Below, in pieces: positions 32,370 to 41,808 of a stretch of 64,000 nt of DNA. A program made the position numbers and the translations under genes. Numbering within the stretch: the first letter of the stretch is position 1; the number at the start of each line of letters is the position of its first letter. The DNA is from Xanthobacteraceae bacterium (GTDB taxonomy: Bacteria; Pseudomonadota; Alphaproteobacteria; Rhizobiales; Xanthobacteraceae), in NCBI GenBank assembly GCA_019750915.1, contig JAIENY010000007.1, forward strand, positions 1 to 64,000, written 5' to 3'. The notes under the pieces were generated by a model that searched no databases, had not been told where the DNA came from, and worked only from the letters and a program-made list of their open reading frames with translations.

Positions 32370-33627
32370 GCCGGACTTGAACGGAGCGTCGAAGGCCGCG
32401 GGTGAGAAGGTCGCTCTGGTTGCAGGGGGAGCGCGCCGACGCACCGTGTCGCTGCTTCTTGCGCTCGTGGTGATCGGAGGGCTCGGGTATCTGGGCTGGT
32501 CCCACTTCTTCTCTGGCGCAGGCACTCAACATACTCGTCCCGATTTAGCCATTCCCGTTCTCGCCGCTTCGCCAAAGATCGAGGATGTTCCGGTTTATCT
32601 TGACGGCGTCGGCACCGTGAAGGCGCTTAACACCGTAACCGTGCGCGCGCAGGTCGATGGCAAGCTGATCGCGGTCAATTTCGTCGAAGGCCAGGATGTC
32701 AGGGCGGGTGACGTGCTCGCCGAGATTGATCCTGCGATCTATCAGGCGCAGTATGATCAGGCCGTTGCCAAGAAGGCACAGGACGAAGCGCAGCTTGCGA
32801 ACGCGAAAATCGATCTTCAGCGTTACATGCAGCTTGCGACAGCCAAGGCAGGTTCCGCGCAGCAAGCCGATACGCAGCGTGCACTGGTCGCCCAGCAGGA
32901 AGCGTTGGTCAAAGCCGATCAAGCCGCGATCGACAACGCAGCTGCGACCTTGAGCTACACCAAGGTCGTCGCGCCGCTGTCAGGGCGTGCCGGTTTACGG
33001 CAGGTCGACCAGGGCAATATCGTTCACGCGTCCGACACCACAGGTATTGTCGTCTTGACCGAGCTTCAGCCGATTACAGTGCAGTTCAGCCTTCCGCAGC
33101 AGGACGTCAACCGCGTCAACACGGCGTTCGCAAACGGCAAACTTGAAGTCGATGTGTTCGGTAATGACGGCCGCACAGTCGTCGATCAGGGATCACTGGG
33201 CAGCGTCGATAACCAGATCGATCCGACGACCGGGACGGTGAAGCTCAAGGCGATTTTCCCCAACGCCAAGTACCAGCTTTGGCCGGGCCAGTTCGTGAAC
33301 GTACGCCTTAAGGTCCAAACCTTGCCGCAGGCCCTCGTTGTTCCGACATCCGCCGTGCAACGCGGCCCGGCGGGAACATTCAGCTATGTCATAGGCGAGG
33401 GCGACGTCGTCACCGCGAAAGCCATCACCGTGACACAGCAGGACGAGAACAACGCCGTGATCGCGTCAGGCCTGCAGCCGACGGATCGTGTCGTGACGAC
33501 CGGATTTGCCAATCTGACGGACGGATCGAAAGTCTCGATCGGCACGGACGCGAACACACCGTCCCAGGATTTGGCTCCCCGCAAGCGTCAGCCAAAGAAT
33601 GAAGGCGGCAGACGTCCACCCAGATAA
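32359..33627 (+). CDS. RND efflux periplasmic adaptor (MdtA-like)
   Basis: A 422-residue membrane fusion protein. One N-terminal helix (about 29-48) anchors it, followed by the lipoyl-type half domain (GVGTVKALNTVTVRAQVDGK), an alpha-helical hairpin (DQAVAKKAQDEAQLANAKI to AQQEALVKADQAAID), the second lipoyl half (KVVAPLSGRAGLRQVDQGN), and beta-barrel and membrane-proximal domains ending at SAVQRGPAGTFSYVI. The tail of about 35 residues is polar and basic. GGAG in the preceding gene serves as ribosome binding site, and the overlap implies translational coupling. It bridges the two permeases and the outer-membrane channel. Confidence 0.91.
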   Translation: MLFKPDLNGASKAAGEKVALVAGGARRRTVSLLLALVVIGGLGYLGWSHFFSGAGTQHTRPDLAIPVLAASPKIEDVPVYLDGVGTVKALNTVTVRAQVDGKLIAVNFVEGQDVRAGDVLAEIDPAIYQAQYDQAVAKKAQDEAQLANAKIDLQRYMQLATAKAGSAQQADTQRALVAQQEALVKADQAAIDNAAATLSYTKVVAPLSGRAGLRQVDQGNIVHASDTTGIVVLTELQPITVQFSLPQQDVNRVNTAFANGKLEVDVFGNDGRTVVDQGSLGSVDNQIDPTTGTVKLKAIFPNAKYQLWPGQFVNVRLKVQTLPQALVVPTSAVQRGPAGTFSYVIGEGDVVTAKAITVTQQDENNAVIASGLQPTDRVVTTGFANLTDGSKVSIGTDANTPSQDLAPRKRQPKNEGGRRPPR

Positions 33628-33636
33628 GGAGCGCGC

Positions 33637-36600
33637 ATGAGCGTCTCTGAACCGTTCATTCGGCGGCCGATCGCCACGTCTCTGCTCGGCATCGCACTGC
33701 TGATGGGCGGAGTGTTGGGGTATTGGGCACTGCCGGTGTCCGCTCTGCCACAGGTGGATTTTCCGACCGTTCAGGTCACAACCCAGTTGCCGGGCGCCAG
33801 CCCGGATACTACGGCTTCGCTGCTGACTGCGCCGCTCGAGCGGCAGCTCGGGCAAATTCCGTCGCTGTCGATGATGACGTCGACAAGTTCGTACGGCGTC
33901 AGTCAGATATCCCTTCAGTTCGACCTCAACCGCGACATCGATGGCGCGACACAGGACGTCCAGGCCGCGATCAACGCGGCTGCGGGCGTGTTGCCGAAGA
34001 ACCTGCCGTATCCGCCGACCTACGCGAAGGTGAACCCTGCGGATGCGCCGGTACTGACGCTGGCGCTGACGTCGGACAATGTCTCGGTGCGCGACATGAG
34101 CGACGTCGCCGACACCACGATTGCGCAGCAACTGGCTCAGATCAGCGGCGTCGGCCGGGTCTCTGTGCTGGGCGGATTGAAGCCTGCCGTGCGCATTCAA
34201 GCCGACCTGGCGCGGTTGGCCGCCTATGGCATCGGCATGGAGGATCTTCGAAACGCCGTCGTGAGCGCCAATGTCTCGGGTCCCAAAGGCTCGCTCGACG
34301 GCAAGCAGCAGTCCTACACGATTGCGGCGAACGATCAGGTCACGTCCGTCGACGTCTACAAACAGATCGTCATCGCTTATCGCAACAACGCGCCCGTGAC
34401 GGTCGGTGACGTCTCTCATATCATCGACGGGCTGGAGAACGAGCGGACCGGCGGCTGGTACAACGGAACGCCCGCGGTCATCATTGAAATACAGCGCCAG
34501 CCCGGCGCCAACGTCATCGATGTCGTCCAGCAACTCCGCGCGGAGCTTCCAAAATTGCAGCGGGCTCTGCCGGCCGCAGTTAAGCTGACGGTCGTGAGCG
34601 ATCGCACCGATACGATCCGGGCATCGGTGCGGGACGTCCAGTTCACGCTGGTGCTGAGCGTGGTTCTTGTGACGCTGGTTGTGCTGCTGTTCCTGCGTTC
34701 GATGCGCGCCACGATTATTGCGGGCGTCGCATTGCCGCTGTCGCTGATCACGAGCTTCGGCATCATGTGGTTCGCAGGCTTCAGCCTCGATAACCTGTCG
34801 CTGATGGCGCTTACTATCGGCACTGGTTTTGTGGTGGATGATGCCATCGTGATGATCGAGAACATCGTGCGCCACATGGAGAATGGCGAGACCGCAATGG
34901 AGGCCGCCTTGCGCGGCGCGCGGGAAATCGGGTTCACTGTGATCTCGCTGACCGTTTCGCTGATCGCCGTATTCATTCCGCTATTGTTCATGACGGGACT
35001 GGTCGGCCGGATGTTCCGCGAATTCGCGATGACATTGACGATTGCGGTCGTCACCTCCGCGGTCGTGTCGCTGACACTGACGCCGATGATGTGTTCACGG
35101 CTGCTCAAACGCCACGGTGAGGAGTGGGAGCTTCCGGGGTTGCAGTTCATCAGCAACCAGATCGACCTGATGATCGAGTTCTACCACCGTACGCTCCTCG
35201 TTGTGCTCCGGCATCAGCGTCTGACGCTGGTGGTCACGTTCCTGACCCTCGCAGCAACGATGATTCTTTACGCTGTTGCACCAAAAGGATTCCTGCCTCT
35301 GCAGGACACGGGCTCGATTGTCGCCGTGACTGAGGCCGGTCAGGACGTGTCATTCGCGGAGATGCAACGGCGGCAGGGGGAGGTGGCTTCGGCCATTCAG
35401 TCAGATGCCGATGTCAGCGGTGTGGTGTCCTCCATAGGTGCAGGATCGGTCAATCCGACCCCCAATGTCGGGCGCATCACCATCACCCTGAAGCCGCGCG
35501 AGGAGCGGCACTCGGGAATCGTGCAGGTTCTCGCACGCCTGAAGCAGCGGGCAGCCTCCATTCCCGGCATCGCGGTCTATCTCCAGCCCGTGCAGGATAT
35601 CCAGATCAGCACCACATCGAGCCGCTCGCAATATCAATTTACGTTGACCGGGACTGACCGTGACGCCGTCGTCAAATGGGCGACGCTGCTGGTGCAGGAG
35701 ATGCGGGACAATCCGATCTTTCAGGATGTGTCATCCGAAGCGCAGGAACGCGGACTACGCGCGGCTCTGAAGGTTGACCGTCAACGCGCGGGACAACTCG
35801 GCGTCAATCTGCAGGCGGTCAACGACACCCTGAACGACGCCTTCGCACAGCGGCAGATTTCGACGATCTACGGTCAGGCCAATCAGTACCGCGTGGTGCT
35901 TGAGGCGATGCCCGATGACCAGCGCGATCCGAACATCCTGTCCAAACTTTACGTACCGGGGGCTGCTGGCGCGACGACCGGTACGCCGACCTCCCAGGTG
36001 CCGATTTCGGCTATTGCGACGTTGACCCGAACCACTGCGCCGCTGGCGATCTCGCATCTGGCTCAATTTCCGGCGGTGTCACTGAGCTTCAATCTGGCGC
36101 CCGGCGAGGCGCTCGGCAATGCGGTCGAAACAATCGGACGGATCGAGAAGCAGATCGGCATGCCCGACACCATCACAGGAATCTTTTCGGGCGACGCGGC
36201 GGAATTCTCCCGCTCCCTGTCCGGTCAGCCTTGGCTGATCCTGGCGGCGATCGTTACGATCTATATCGTGCTGGGAGTGCTGTACGAAAGCTACATTCAC
36301 CCAATCACCATTCTCTCGACGCTGCCTTCGGCAGGTGTCGGCGCTATCCTGGCGCTGCTGTTGTGCGGTCAGGACCTGTCGGTGATTGGCCTGATCGGCA
36401 TCATCCTGCTGATGGGTATCGTGAAGAAGAACGCGATCATGATGATCGATTTCGCGCTGGAAGCCGAACGTCACGAGGGCATGTCCCCCTATGATGCAAT
36501 CGTGCAGGCCTGCCTCCTGCGCTTCCGTCCGATCATGATGACGACGCTCGCGGCGCTGTTCGGCGCGCTGCCGCTTGCGCTGGAGAGCGGAACGGGGTCG

Positions 36601-36789
36601 GAGCTTCGGTTTCCGCTGGGCGTATCGATCATCGGCGGCCTTCTCGTCAGTCAGGTTCTCACGCTCTACACCACGCCGGTGATTTATCTTGCGCTCGACC
36701 GCATCAACCGGCGGCTGGAGCGCGCGCTTCCTCCAGCCGGGGACTATCCCACGCCGCCGGTCGCGGGCGCGACGGAGGGCGTGCAGTAG
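33637..36789 (+). CDS. RND multidrug efflux permease (MdtB-like)
   Basis: This 1050-residue HAE1-type RND pump has 12 membrane helices and two large periplasmic loops. The start SVSEPFIRRPIATSLLGIAL is the family opening. The proton-relay Asp pair in helix 4 is kept at 401-402 (GFVVDDAIVMIEN), and the second half has GIVKKNAIMMIDFALEAE. AAGGAG lies seven bases before the ATG. It is followed by a paralogous permease, as in the E. coli MdtBC pair where the two subunits form a heterotrimer. Substrates of such systems include bile salts, aminocoumarins and other amphiphiles; those here are unknown. Confidence 0.92.
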   Translation: MSVSEPFIRRPIATSLLGIALLMGGVLGYWALPVSALPQVDFPTVQVTTQLPGASPDTTASLLTAPLERQLGQIPSLSMMTSTSSYGVSQISLQFDLNRDIDGATQDVQAAINAAAGVLPKNLPYPPTYAKVNPADAPVLTLALTSDNVSVRDMSDVADTTIAQQLAQISGVGRVSVLGGLKPAVRIQADLARLAAYGIGMEDLRNAVVSANVSGPKGSLDGKQQSYTIAANDQVTSVDVYKQIVIAYRNNAPVTVGDVSHIIDGLENERTGGWYNGTPAVIIEIQRQPGANVIDVVQQLRAELPKLQRALPAAVKLTVVSDRTDTIRASVRDVQFTLVLSVVLVTLVVLLFLRSMRATIIAGVALPLSLITSFGIMWFAGFSLDNLSLMALTIGTGFVVDDAIVMIENIVRHMENGETAMEAALRGAREIGFTVISLTVSLIAVFIPLLFMTGLVGRMFREFAMTLTIAVVTSAVVSLTLTPMMCSRLLKRHGEEWELPGLQFISNQIDLMIEFYHRTLLVVLRHQRLTLVVTFLTLAATMILYAVAPKGFLPLQDTGSIVAVTEAGQDVSFAEMQRRQGEVASAIQSDADVSGVVSSIGAGSVNPTPNVGRITITLKPREERHSGIVQVLARLKQRAASIPGIAVYLQPVQDIQISTTSSRSQYQFTLTGTDRDAVVKWATLLVQEMRDNPIFQDVSSEAQERGLRAALKVDRQRAGQLGVNLQAVNDTLNDAFAQRQISTIYGQANQYRVVLEAMPDDQRDPNILSKLYVPGAAGATTGTPTSQVPISAIATLTRTTAPLAISHLAQFPAVSLSFNLAPGEALGNAVETIGRIEKQIGMPDTITGIFSGDAAEFSRSLSGQPWLILAAIVTIYIVLGVLYESYIHPITILSTLPSAGVGAILALLLCGQDLSVIGLIGIILLMGIVKKNAIMMIDFALEAERHEGMSPYDAIVQACLLRFRPIMMTTLAALFGALPLALESGTGSELRFPLGVSIIGGLLVSQVLTLYTTPVIYLALDRINRRLERALPPAGDYPTPPVAGATEGVQ

Positions 36790-39700
36790 ATGTCGCTCTC
36801 CGATCCATTCATCCGCAGGCCGGTCGGCACAACGTTGCTGGCGGTCGGACTGTTCCTGCTGGGATGCGTGGCGTACGTCAATCTTCCGGTCGCAAGCGTG
36901 CCGAATGTGGATTTTCCGATGATCCGTGTTTCGGCCTCGCGTCCGGGGGCCGCGCCGTCGGTGATGGCATCGACCGTCGCAGCGCCGCTGGAGCGGCGTC
37001 TGGGAGAAATCGCCGGTATTGATCAGATTACTTCGACGAGTTCGCTCGGGTCGACCAGCATTCAGCTCCAGTTCGCTATTGGTCGCAGCATCGACAAAGC
37101 GGCACGCGACGTGCAGGCCGCGATCAACGCCTCGCTGGCCGACCTGCCGAGTGACCTGCCTACACTTCCCAATTTCCGCAAAGCCAACCCCTCCGCAGCG
37201 CCGGTCTTCATCATCGCGCTGACGTCGAAGACGATGTCGGCAAGCGCGATCTACGATGTCGCCGATACGGTCGTCGCTCAGCGTCTGGCGCAGGTACAGG
37301 GCGTGGGCGAGGTCACCGTAAGCGGAGCCGACCAGCCGGCGATCCGCGTTCAGCTCAATCCGGTACTGCTTGCCAACACCGGTATAGCAACGGACGATGT
37401 CCGGACCGCAATCGTCAACGCGCAAGCCATCGGTCCAATCGGGATGTTCAACGGGGCCCGGCAGGGCGAGACACTCGCACTCAATCCGCAAATGCGAACG
37501 GCCGCAGAACTCAAGACCATCTTGATCAAGTCATCAAACGGCAACTTTCTTCGGCTATCGGACATCGCCAATGTCATTGACGCCACACGCAACAGCCGTT
37601 CGATCGCGTGGTTCAACAAGCAGCCTGCTGTTCTGCTTCAAATCACCAAGCAGAGCGATGCGAACGTCCTCGACACAGTTGACCGGATCAAAGAGCTGTT
37701 GCCCCAGCTCAAGCAATGGATTCCGGGAGGCGTGGAGGTTTCCGTCCTGACCGACCGCACCGGCACGATCCGGGCGAGTGTCGACGATATGCAGTGGACG
37801 CTGGCGGCAACGGCTATTCTGGTGATGGCCGTTGTTTTTCTGTTCCTGCGCCGCGGCGTTCCGACGCTGGCGGCAGGCGTATCGGTCCCGCTTGCGCTCG
37901 CCGGCACCTGCGCGGGAATGTGGGCGGCGGGATTTTCGATCGACAACCTGTCGCTGATGGCGCTCGCGATTTCGATCGGTTTTGTTGTCGATGATGCCAT
38001 CGTCATGATCGAGAATATGTATCGCAATCTTGAAGCGGGAATGACGCCGCTGCGCGCGGCGATCGAGGGCGCAAAACAGATCGGGTTTACGGTATTCTCG
38101 ATCAGTCTGTCGCTGATTGCGGCATTCACGCCGTTGATTTTCATGGATGGGATCGTCGGCCGACTGCTGCGCGAGTTTTCGTTGACGCTCGTCTTCGCGA
38201 TTGCTGTTTCGACCGTGGTTTCCCTGACCGTCACGCCGATGATCTGTGCTCGGTACATCAAGGCATCGTCGAGCGAACGTGTGACGAGGCTCGACCGTGC
38301 GGTTGAGGGTGTGCTGTCGCGCGTTCTGGTGGTTTATGAGCGGACCCTGCGCGTGGTCCTACGGTTTCCGATCGTCACCGTCATGGTGTTTTTGGCGACG
38401 ATTGCCCTTACCTGTGTTTTGTTCGTGAAGCTGCCGAAGGGATATTTCCCGACCGACGACAGCGGCTTCATTTTCGGCGCCACACGCGCATCCGCCGACG
38501 TTTCGTTTCAGTCGATGGAGCAACTGCAGCAGCGCGTGGCCGATATCGTCCTGAAGGATCCAACCGTCGCCTCGATAGGTTCGATCATCAGCGGCGGAGG
38601 CGGGCCGGGCGGCGGGGGCTCCAACAGGGGAACAATTTTCATTTCGCTCAAACCGCCTGGGGAACGCACCGGCTTGTCGACGACGCAGGTGATCGATCGA
38701 TTGCGCCGTGAACTGACAAAAATTCCCGGCATCCGCCTGTTCATGGTGGCGGCGCAGGATATCCGCTCGGGCGGACGCCAGAGCGACTCTGACTACCAAT
38801 ACACGCTCACCAGCGCCGATCTTTCGTTGCTGCAGAAGTGGGGACCGATCGTCGCCAAGCAGATGGAAACTGTCGAAGGCATCACCGATGTTTCTGCCGA
38901 CTCCGATCCCGGAGGCCTTCAGCTTAATCTGACGATCGATCGCCAGAAGGCCGCGAGTCTGGGCGTCGCCGTGCAGGATATCGATACCGCGCTCAACAAC
39001 GCATTCTCCCAACGGCAGATTTCCTACATCTATACCCAGCGCAACCAGTACCAGGTCATTCTTGAAGTCGACCCGCAATTTCAGGATGACCCCGCCGACC
39101 TTGCGCATGTCTACGTTTCCGGATCGGGCGACAGTCAGGTCCCGCTCTCAACTCTGGTGCATTACAGCCGCGGCCTCGCACCGCTCGCGGTGCTTCACAC
39201 GTCGTCGTTTCCATCAACGACGGTGTCCTTCAACTTGCTGCCGAACGTGCCTTTGCAGGTTGCGACCGACAACATTCAGCGCGCGGTTGCCCAGTTGCAT
39301 ATGCCGGAGGGAATTCGCGGGGCCTTCGAGGGGAACGCGGCCGACAGCCAGAAAACAGCAAGCCGACAGCCGTTGCTGATTCTGGGCGCACTGATCGCGG
39401 TCTACATCGTACTCGGCGTCCTCTACGAAAGCCTCGCGCATCCGTTGACGATCATTTCGACGTTGCCGCCAGCGGGGCTCGGCGCGCTGTTGGCTTTGCT
39501 CATCACTGGGCTTCCGCTGACGGTGATTGCGTTTGTCGGCATCATTCTCCTGATCGGCATCGTCAAGAAGAACGGCATCATGATCGTCGACTTCGCGCTC
39601 GAAGGCGAACGGCAGCGTAATCTATCGTCGGAGGAAGCGATTTTCGAGGCGAGCATGACGAGGTTTCGTCCGATCATCATGACGACGATGGCAGCGCTTC

Positions 39701-39897
39701 TTGCGGCGGTGCCGCTGGTGGTCGCAACAGGGCCGGGGACCGAATTGCGGCGTCCGCTCGGCGTTACGATCATCGGCGGGCTGCTGGTATCGCAGGTGCT
39801 GACGCTTTACACGACGCCGGTGATCTACCTTCTGATTGATCGCATGCGTCTGGGGCGGGGCCGCGGGGCTGCGGTACAACCCCTGCCTGCGGAATGA
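36790..39897 (+). CDS. RND multidrug efflux permease (MdtC-like)
   Basis: A 1035-residue paralogue of the preceding permease with the same 12-helix, two-loop plan. Its ATG follows the upstream TAG directly (TAGATG), with GGAGG 11 bases ahead inside the upstream gene. The helix-4 Asp pair is at 401-402 (GFVVDDAIVMIENMYRN), so both permeases look proton-competent. The C-terminal half has GIVKKNGIMIVDFALEGE. A glycine-rich insertion (GGGGPGGGGSN) lies near residue 605 in the second periplasmic loop. The operon has no further gene; a 94-bp gap separates it from the DTW gene. Confidence 0.92.
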   Translation: MSLSDPFIRRPVGTTLLAVGLFLLGCVAYVNLPVASVPNVDFPMIRVSASRPGAAPSVMASTVAAPLERRLGEIAGIDQITSTSSLGSTSIQLQFAIGRSIDKAARDVQAAINASLADLPSDLPTLPNFRKANPSAAPVFIIALTSKTMSASAIYDVADTVVAQRLAQVQGVGEVTVSGADQPAIRVQLNPVLLANTGIATDDVRTAIVNAQAIGPIGMFNGARQGETLALNPQMRTAAELKTILIKSSNGNFLRLSDIANVIDATRNSRSIAWFNKQPAVLLQITKQSDANVLDTVDRIKELLPQLKQWIPGGVEVSVLTDRTGTIRASVDDMQWTLAATAILVMAVVFLFLRRGVPTLAAGVSVPLALAGTCAGMWAAGFSIDNLSLMALAISIGFVVDDAIVMIENMYRNLEAGMTPLRAAIEGAKQIGFTVFSISLSLIAAFTPLIFMDGIVGRLLREFSLTLVFAIAVSTVVSLTVTPMICARYIKASSSERVTRLDRAVEGVLSRVLVVYERTLRVVLRFPIVTVMVFLATIALTCVLFVKLPKGYFPTDDSGFIFGATRASADVSFQSMEQLQQRVADIVLKDPTVASIGSIISGGGGPGGGGSNRGTIFISLKPPGERTGLSTTQVIDRLRRELTKIPGIRLFMVAAQDIRSGGRQSDSDYQYTLTSADLSLLQKWGPIVAKQMETVEGITDVSADSDPGGLQLNLTIDRQKAASLGVAVQDIDTALNNAFSQRQISYIYTQRNQYQVILEVDPQFQDDPADLAHVYVSGSGDSQVPLSTLVHYSRGLAPLAVLHTSSFPSTTVSFNLLPNVPLQVATDNIQRAVAQLHMPEGIRGAFEGNAADSQKTASRQPLLILGALIAVYIVLGVLYESLAHPLTIISTLPPAGLGALLALLITGLPLTVIAFVGIILLIGIVKKNGIMIVDFALEGERQRNLSSEEAIFEASMTRFRPIIMTTMAALLAAVPLVVATGPGTELRRPLGVTIIGGLLVSQVLTLYTTPVIYLLIDRMRLGRGRGAAVQPLPAE

Positions 39898-39991
39898 GAC
39901 CGGGTTTCGGCTGCAGTGGATTTATGAGAGATGCCCGGCTGGTTTGCGCCGCGCTGTTGCTGTGCCCCCATGACCCGCGTATAGCGTGCAG

Positions 39992-40735
39992 ATGACCGAT
40001 CCAGTTGCGCCAGATACAGAAATTCCCGAATGCCCCAGATGCGGAAAGCCGTTGCCGCTCTGCGTTTGCGACAGCATTGCGCCGATCGAGAACAGGATCG
40101 AGGTATTGATCCTGCAACATCCGCAGGAACAGGATCGTCTGCTTGGTACCGCCCGGCTCACCGCGACACTGTTGGCGAACGCGACCCTGAAGATCGGGCT
40201 TTCATGGCCAAGCCTTTCGAAAATTCTTGGACGGGACGTTGATCCGCTGCGCTGGGCCGTCGTGTATCTCGGCTCGTCGAAAGTCGCCGACCTGGATACG
40301 GATCAGGATGTCGTCGCAATCACGCGCAATGGAGAGTTAGAGCACGGGCAAAACGCGATCCTGAAAAATATCGAAGGCATCATACTGCTTGACGGCACAT
40401 GGAGTCAGGCAAAGGCGTTGTGGTGGCGCAACGCATGGATGTTGAAATGTCGACGGGTGATCCTGGGTCCGAAGCGCGCGTCGCTTTATGGCAAATTACG
40501 ACGAGAGCCGAGGAAGGACGGTTTGTCGACCATCGAGGCGGCCGCAGTGCTGCTTGGACGGCTTGAAAAGCGTTCTGAAATCGAAGCGGCGTTGATGTCG
40601 GCGTTTGAGCAGATGCTGGCAAGATATCGCGACGTGCAATCTTCGATGCCGGAATTGCTGCCGAAGCCAAAGCCGAAAAAGGACTGGCGTCGGAATCGCG
40701 GGAGCAACCGGCGCGCTGCGCCAGTTAAAGGCTGA
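39992..40735 (+). CDS. DTW-domain tRNA-uridine aminocarboxypropyltransferase
   Basis: This 247-residue protein has the full DTW-domain pattern: a zinc-binding start CPRCGKPLPLCVC, LILQHPQEQDRLLGTAR, the namesake LLDGTWSQAKAL, and the C-terminal REPRKDGLSTIEAAA. Characterised relatives (E. coli TapT/YfiP, human DTWD1/2) install acp3U in tRNA variable loops or D-loops with S-adenosylmethionine as donor. The C-terminal 25 residues are very basic, as expected for tRNA binding. A GTG six bases upstream is an alternative start. Its last 11 bases overlap the end of the convergent 35-residue gene. Two tRNA genes lie about 0.7 kb away. Confidence 0.87.
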   Translation: MTDPVAPDTEIPECPRCGKPLPLCVCDSIAPIENRIEVLILQHPQEQDRLLGTARLTATLLANATLKIGLSWPSLSKILGRDVDPLRWAVVYLGSSKVADLDTDQDVVAITRNGELEHGQNAILKNIEGIILLDGTWSQAKALWWRNAWMLKCRRVILGPKRASLYGKLRREPRKDGLSTIEAAAVLLGRLEKRSEIEAALMSAFEQMLARYRDVQSSMPELLPKPKPKKDWRRNRGSNRRAAPVKG

Positions 40736-40832
40736 TAACGGACGCCGCCACGATTGCCGCCATGGCAATGGGGACACCGATCATTACGATTGCGACCGCA
40801 GTCGCCAGTCTCACTTTCTGTGAATGGCTCAT
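40725..40832 (-). CDS. 35-residue membrane microprotein
   Basis: Reading leftwards from ATG 40832-40830: a polar start (MSHSQKVRLATAV) then one membrane helix (AIVMIGVPIAMAAIVAASVI) and stop at 40725-40727. AGGAAAAGAAG precedes the ATG, a good ribosome binding site. The hydrophobic segment is the right length for one bilayer span. Its last bases overlap the last codons of the DTW gene on the other strand. Family unknown. Confidence 0.6.
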   Translation of the reverse strand: MSHSQKVRLATAVAIVMIGVPIAMAAIVAASVISL

Positions 40833-40915
40833 CTTCTTTTCCTGAAGGCTGTTCGCAGCACCTTGCCTAGCGCCACGCGATGCCTAATCCTCTTAATGTC
40901 TGGGCCGGGCTAACC

Positions 40916-40943
40916 GGAAAGTGGGATCAAAGTTCACTTTTCC
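40916..40943. repeat. imperfect intergenic palindrome
   Basis: GGAAAGTG (40916-40923) faces CACTTTTCC (40935-40943), an inverted repeat with one bulged base and an 11-base centre. It resembles the GGAAAGTGGGA-type palindromic intergenic elements frequent in Bradyrhizobium relatives; only one copy was noticed in the window. Confidence 0.35.
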
Positions 40944-41077
40944 TGAGCGATTTCGCGAATGTTTTTCGTGGGAATTGGGAACTTGTTTACGGTACTGATT
41001 TGGCGACCCAACATTCGATGTGAATTTCTCTGGCGCCTGAGGTCGCATTGCTTTTCGGAGTTTGCTAATCTGTGCCC

Positions 41078-41260
41078 ATGACAGGTGATCAGGCTATTCA
41101 GAACGCTTATATCGATTTACTCCGCTACGCGGACGCTCACGCTCAACATGGCGACGCCGGGAAGGCTGACGCGATGCGGTTCGCAGCCGCGATCGTTTTG
41201 CGCCAGCACAGCGACCCCGATGGCTTCCGCAGGGAACTGGCTGCCGCCAGAACGGGGTGA
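41078..41260 (+). CDS. small hypothetical protein
   Basis: This encodes 60 residues (62 from a GTG at 41072, which has GGAG at a better distance). The sequence MTGDQAIQNAYIDLLRYADA followed by HAQHGDAGKADAMRFAAAIV is helix-rich and soluble, with a basic end (RRELAAARTG). There is no signal peptide. It sits between an intergenic palindrome and tRNA-Cys. Composition supports coding; function unknown. Confidence 0.55.
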   Translation: MTGDQAIQNAYIDLLRYADAHAQHGDAGKADAMRFAAAIVLRQHSDPDGFRRELAAARTG

Positions 41261-41393
41261 CCGGGCAGGTCGGTCTGAACGGCGCTGCGATCGGCGTTTA
41301 CGCTGCCTGGAAGGTCCGCTGGATAGCGCGCAATTTCGGGTTTCGCAAAGGTTGCTCAAGCCGTTGAATGGCTGTAACAGTTCGCCACCTTGG

Positions 41394-41467
41394 GGCCACG
41401 TGGCGGAGTGGTTACGCAGCGGTCTGCAAAACCGTTTACACCAGTTCAATTCTGGTCGTGGCCTCCA
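41394..41467 (+). tRNA. tRNA-Cys(GCA), CCA encoded
   Basis: The 74-base cloverleaf has the perfect acceptor stem GGCCACG/CGTGGCC, an anticodon loop CTGCAAA with anticodon GCA, the T arm CCAG-TTCAATT-CTGG and an encoded CCA after discriminator T. Confidence 0.96.
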
Positions 41468-41557
41468 AGCTCTTATCCAAAATCGCTTTTTTGCGGATTT
41501 GAGCTTGCAAGAGGCGCGGCCTTTGTTATATCGGCCCCCACGACTGCTTCGCAGTAT

Positions 41558-41632
41558 TCCTCGGTAGCTCAGCGGTAGAGCATTCGACTGTTAATCGAAT
41601 GGTCGCTGGTTCGAATCCAGCCCGGGGAGCCA
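41558..41632 (+). tRNA. tRNA-Asn(GTT), CCA encoded
   Basis: The 75-base cloverleaf has the acceptor stem TCCTCGG/CCGGGGA with one T-G pair, the anticodon stem TTCGA/TCGAA enclosing CTGTTAA (anticodon GTT), the T arm GCTGG-TTCGAAT-CCAGC and an encoded CCA. It lies 90 bases after tRNA-Cys in the same direction. Confidence 0.97.
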
Positions 41633-41808
41633 GCCTCTCGCAAAATCGGCCAGTTGCCGTGTTCCGCAAAACGCGGTGCCCCATCATTGTCCCGACAGTC
41701 TTTTGCTGCGCCCGGATAAGGCAAGCCCGTTGCTTGCCTTTCTGCTTGCGTTGCATCAAATATGCGCTCGCGCGAACCAATACCGTGTGCTGACGAAAGA
41801 GGATGACG

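Noticed and set aside
33466-37491. Long open frames (470 residues each) on the minus strand across the RND permease genes
   Set aside because: They are antisense to two strongly conserved permeases, have His/Arg/Asp-rich composition typical of reversed GC-rich coding sequence, and lack ribosome binding sites.
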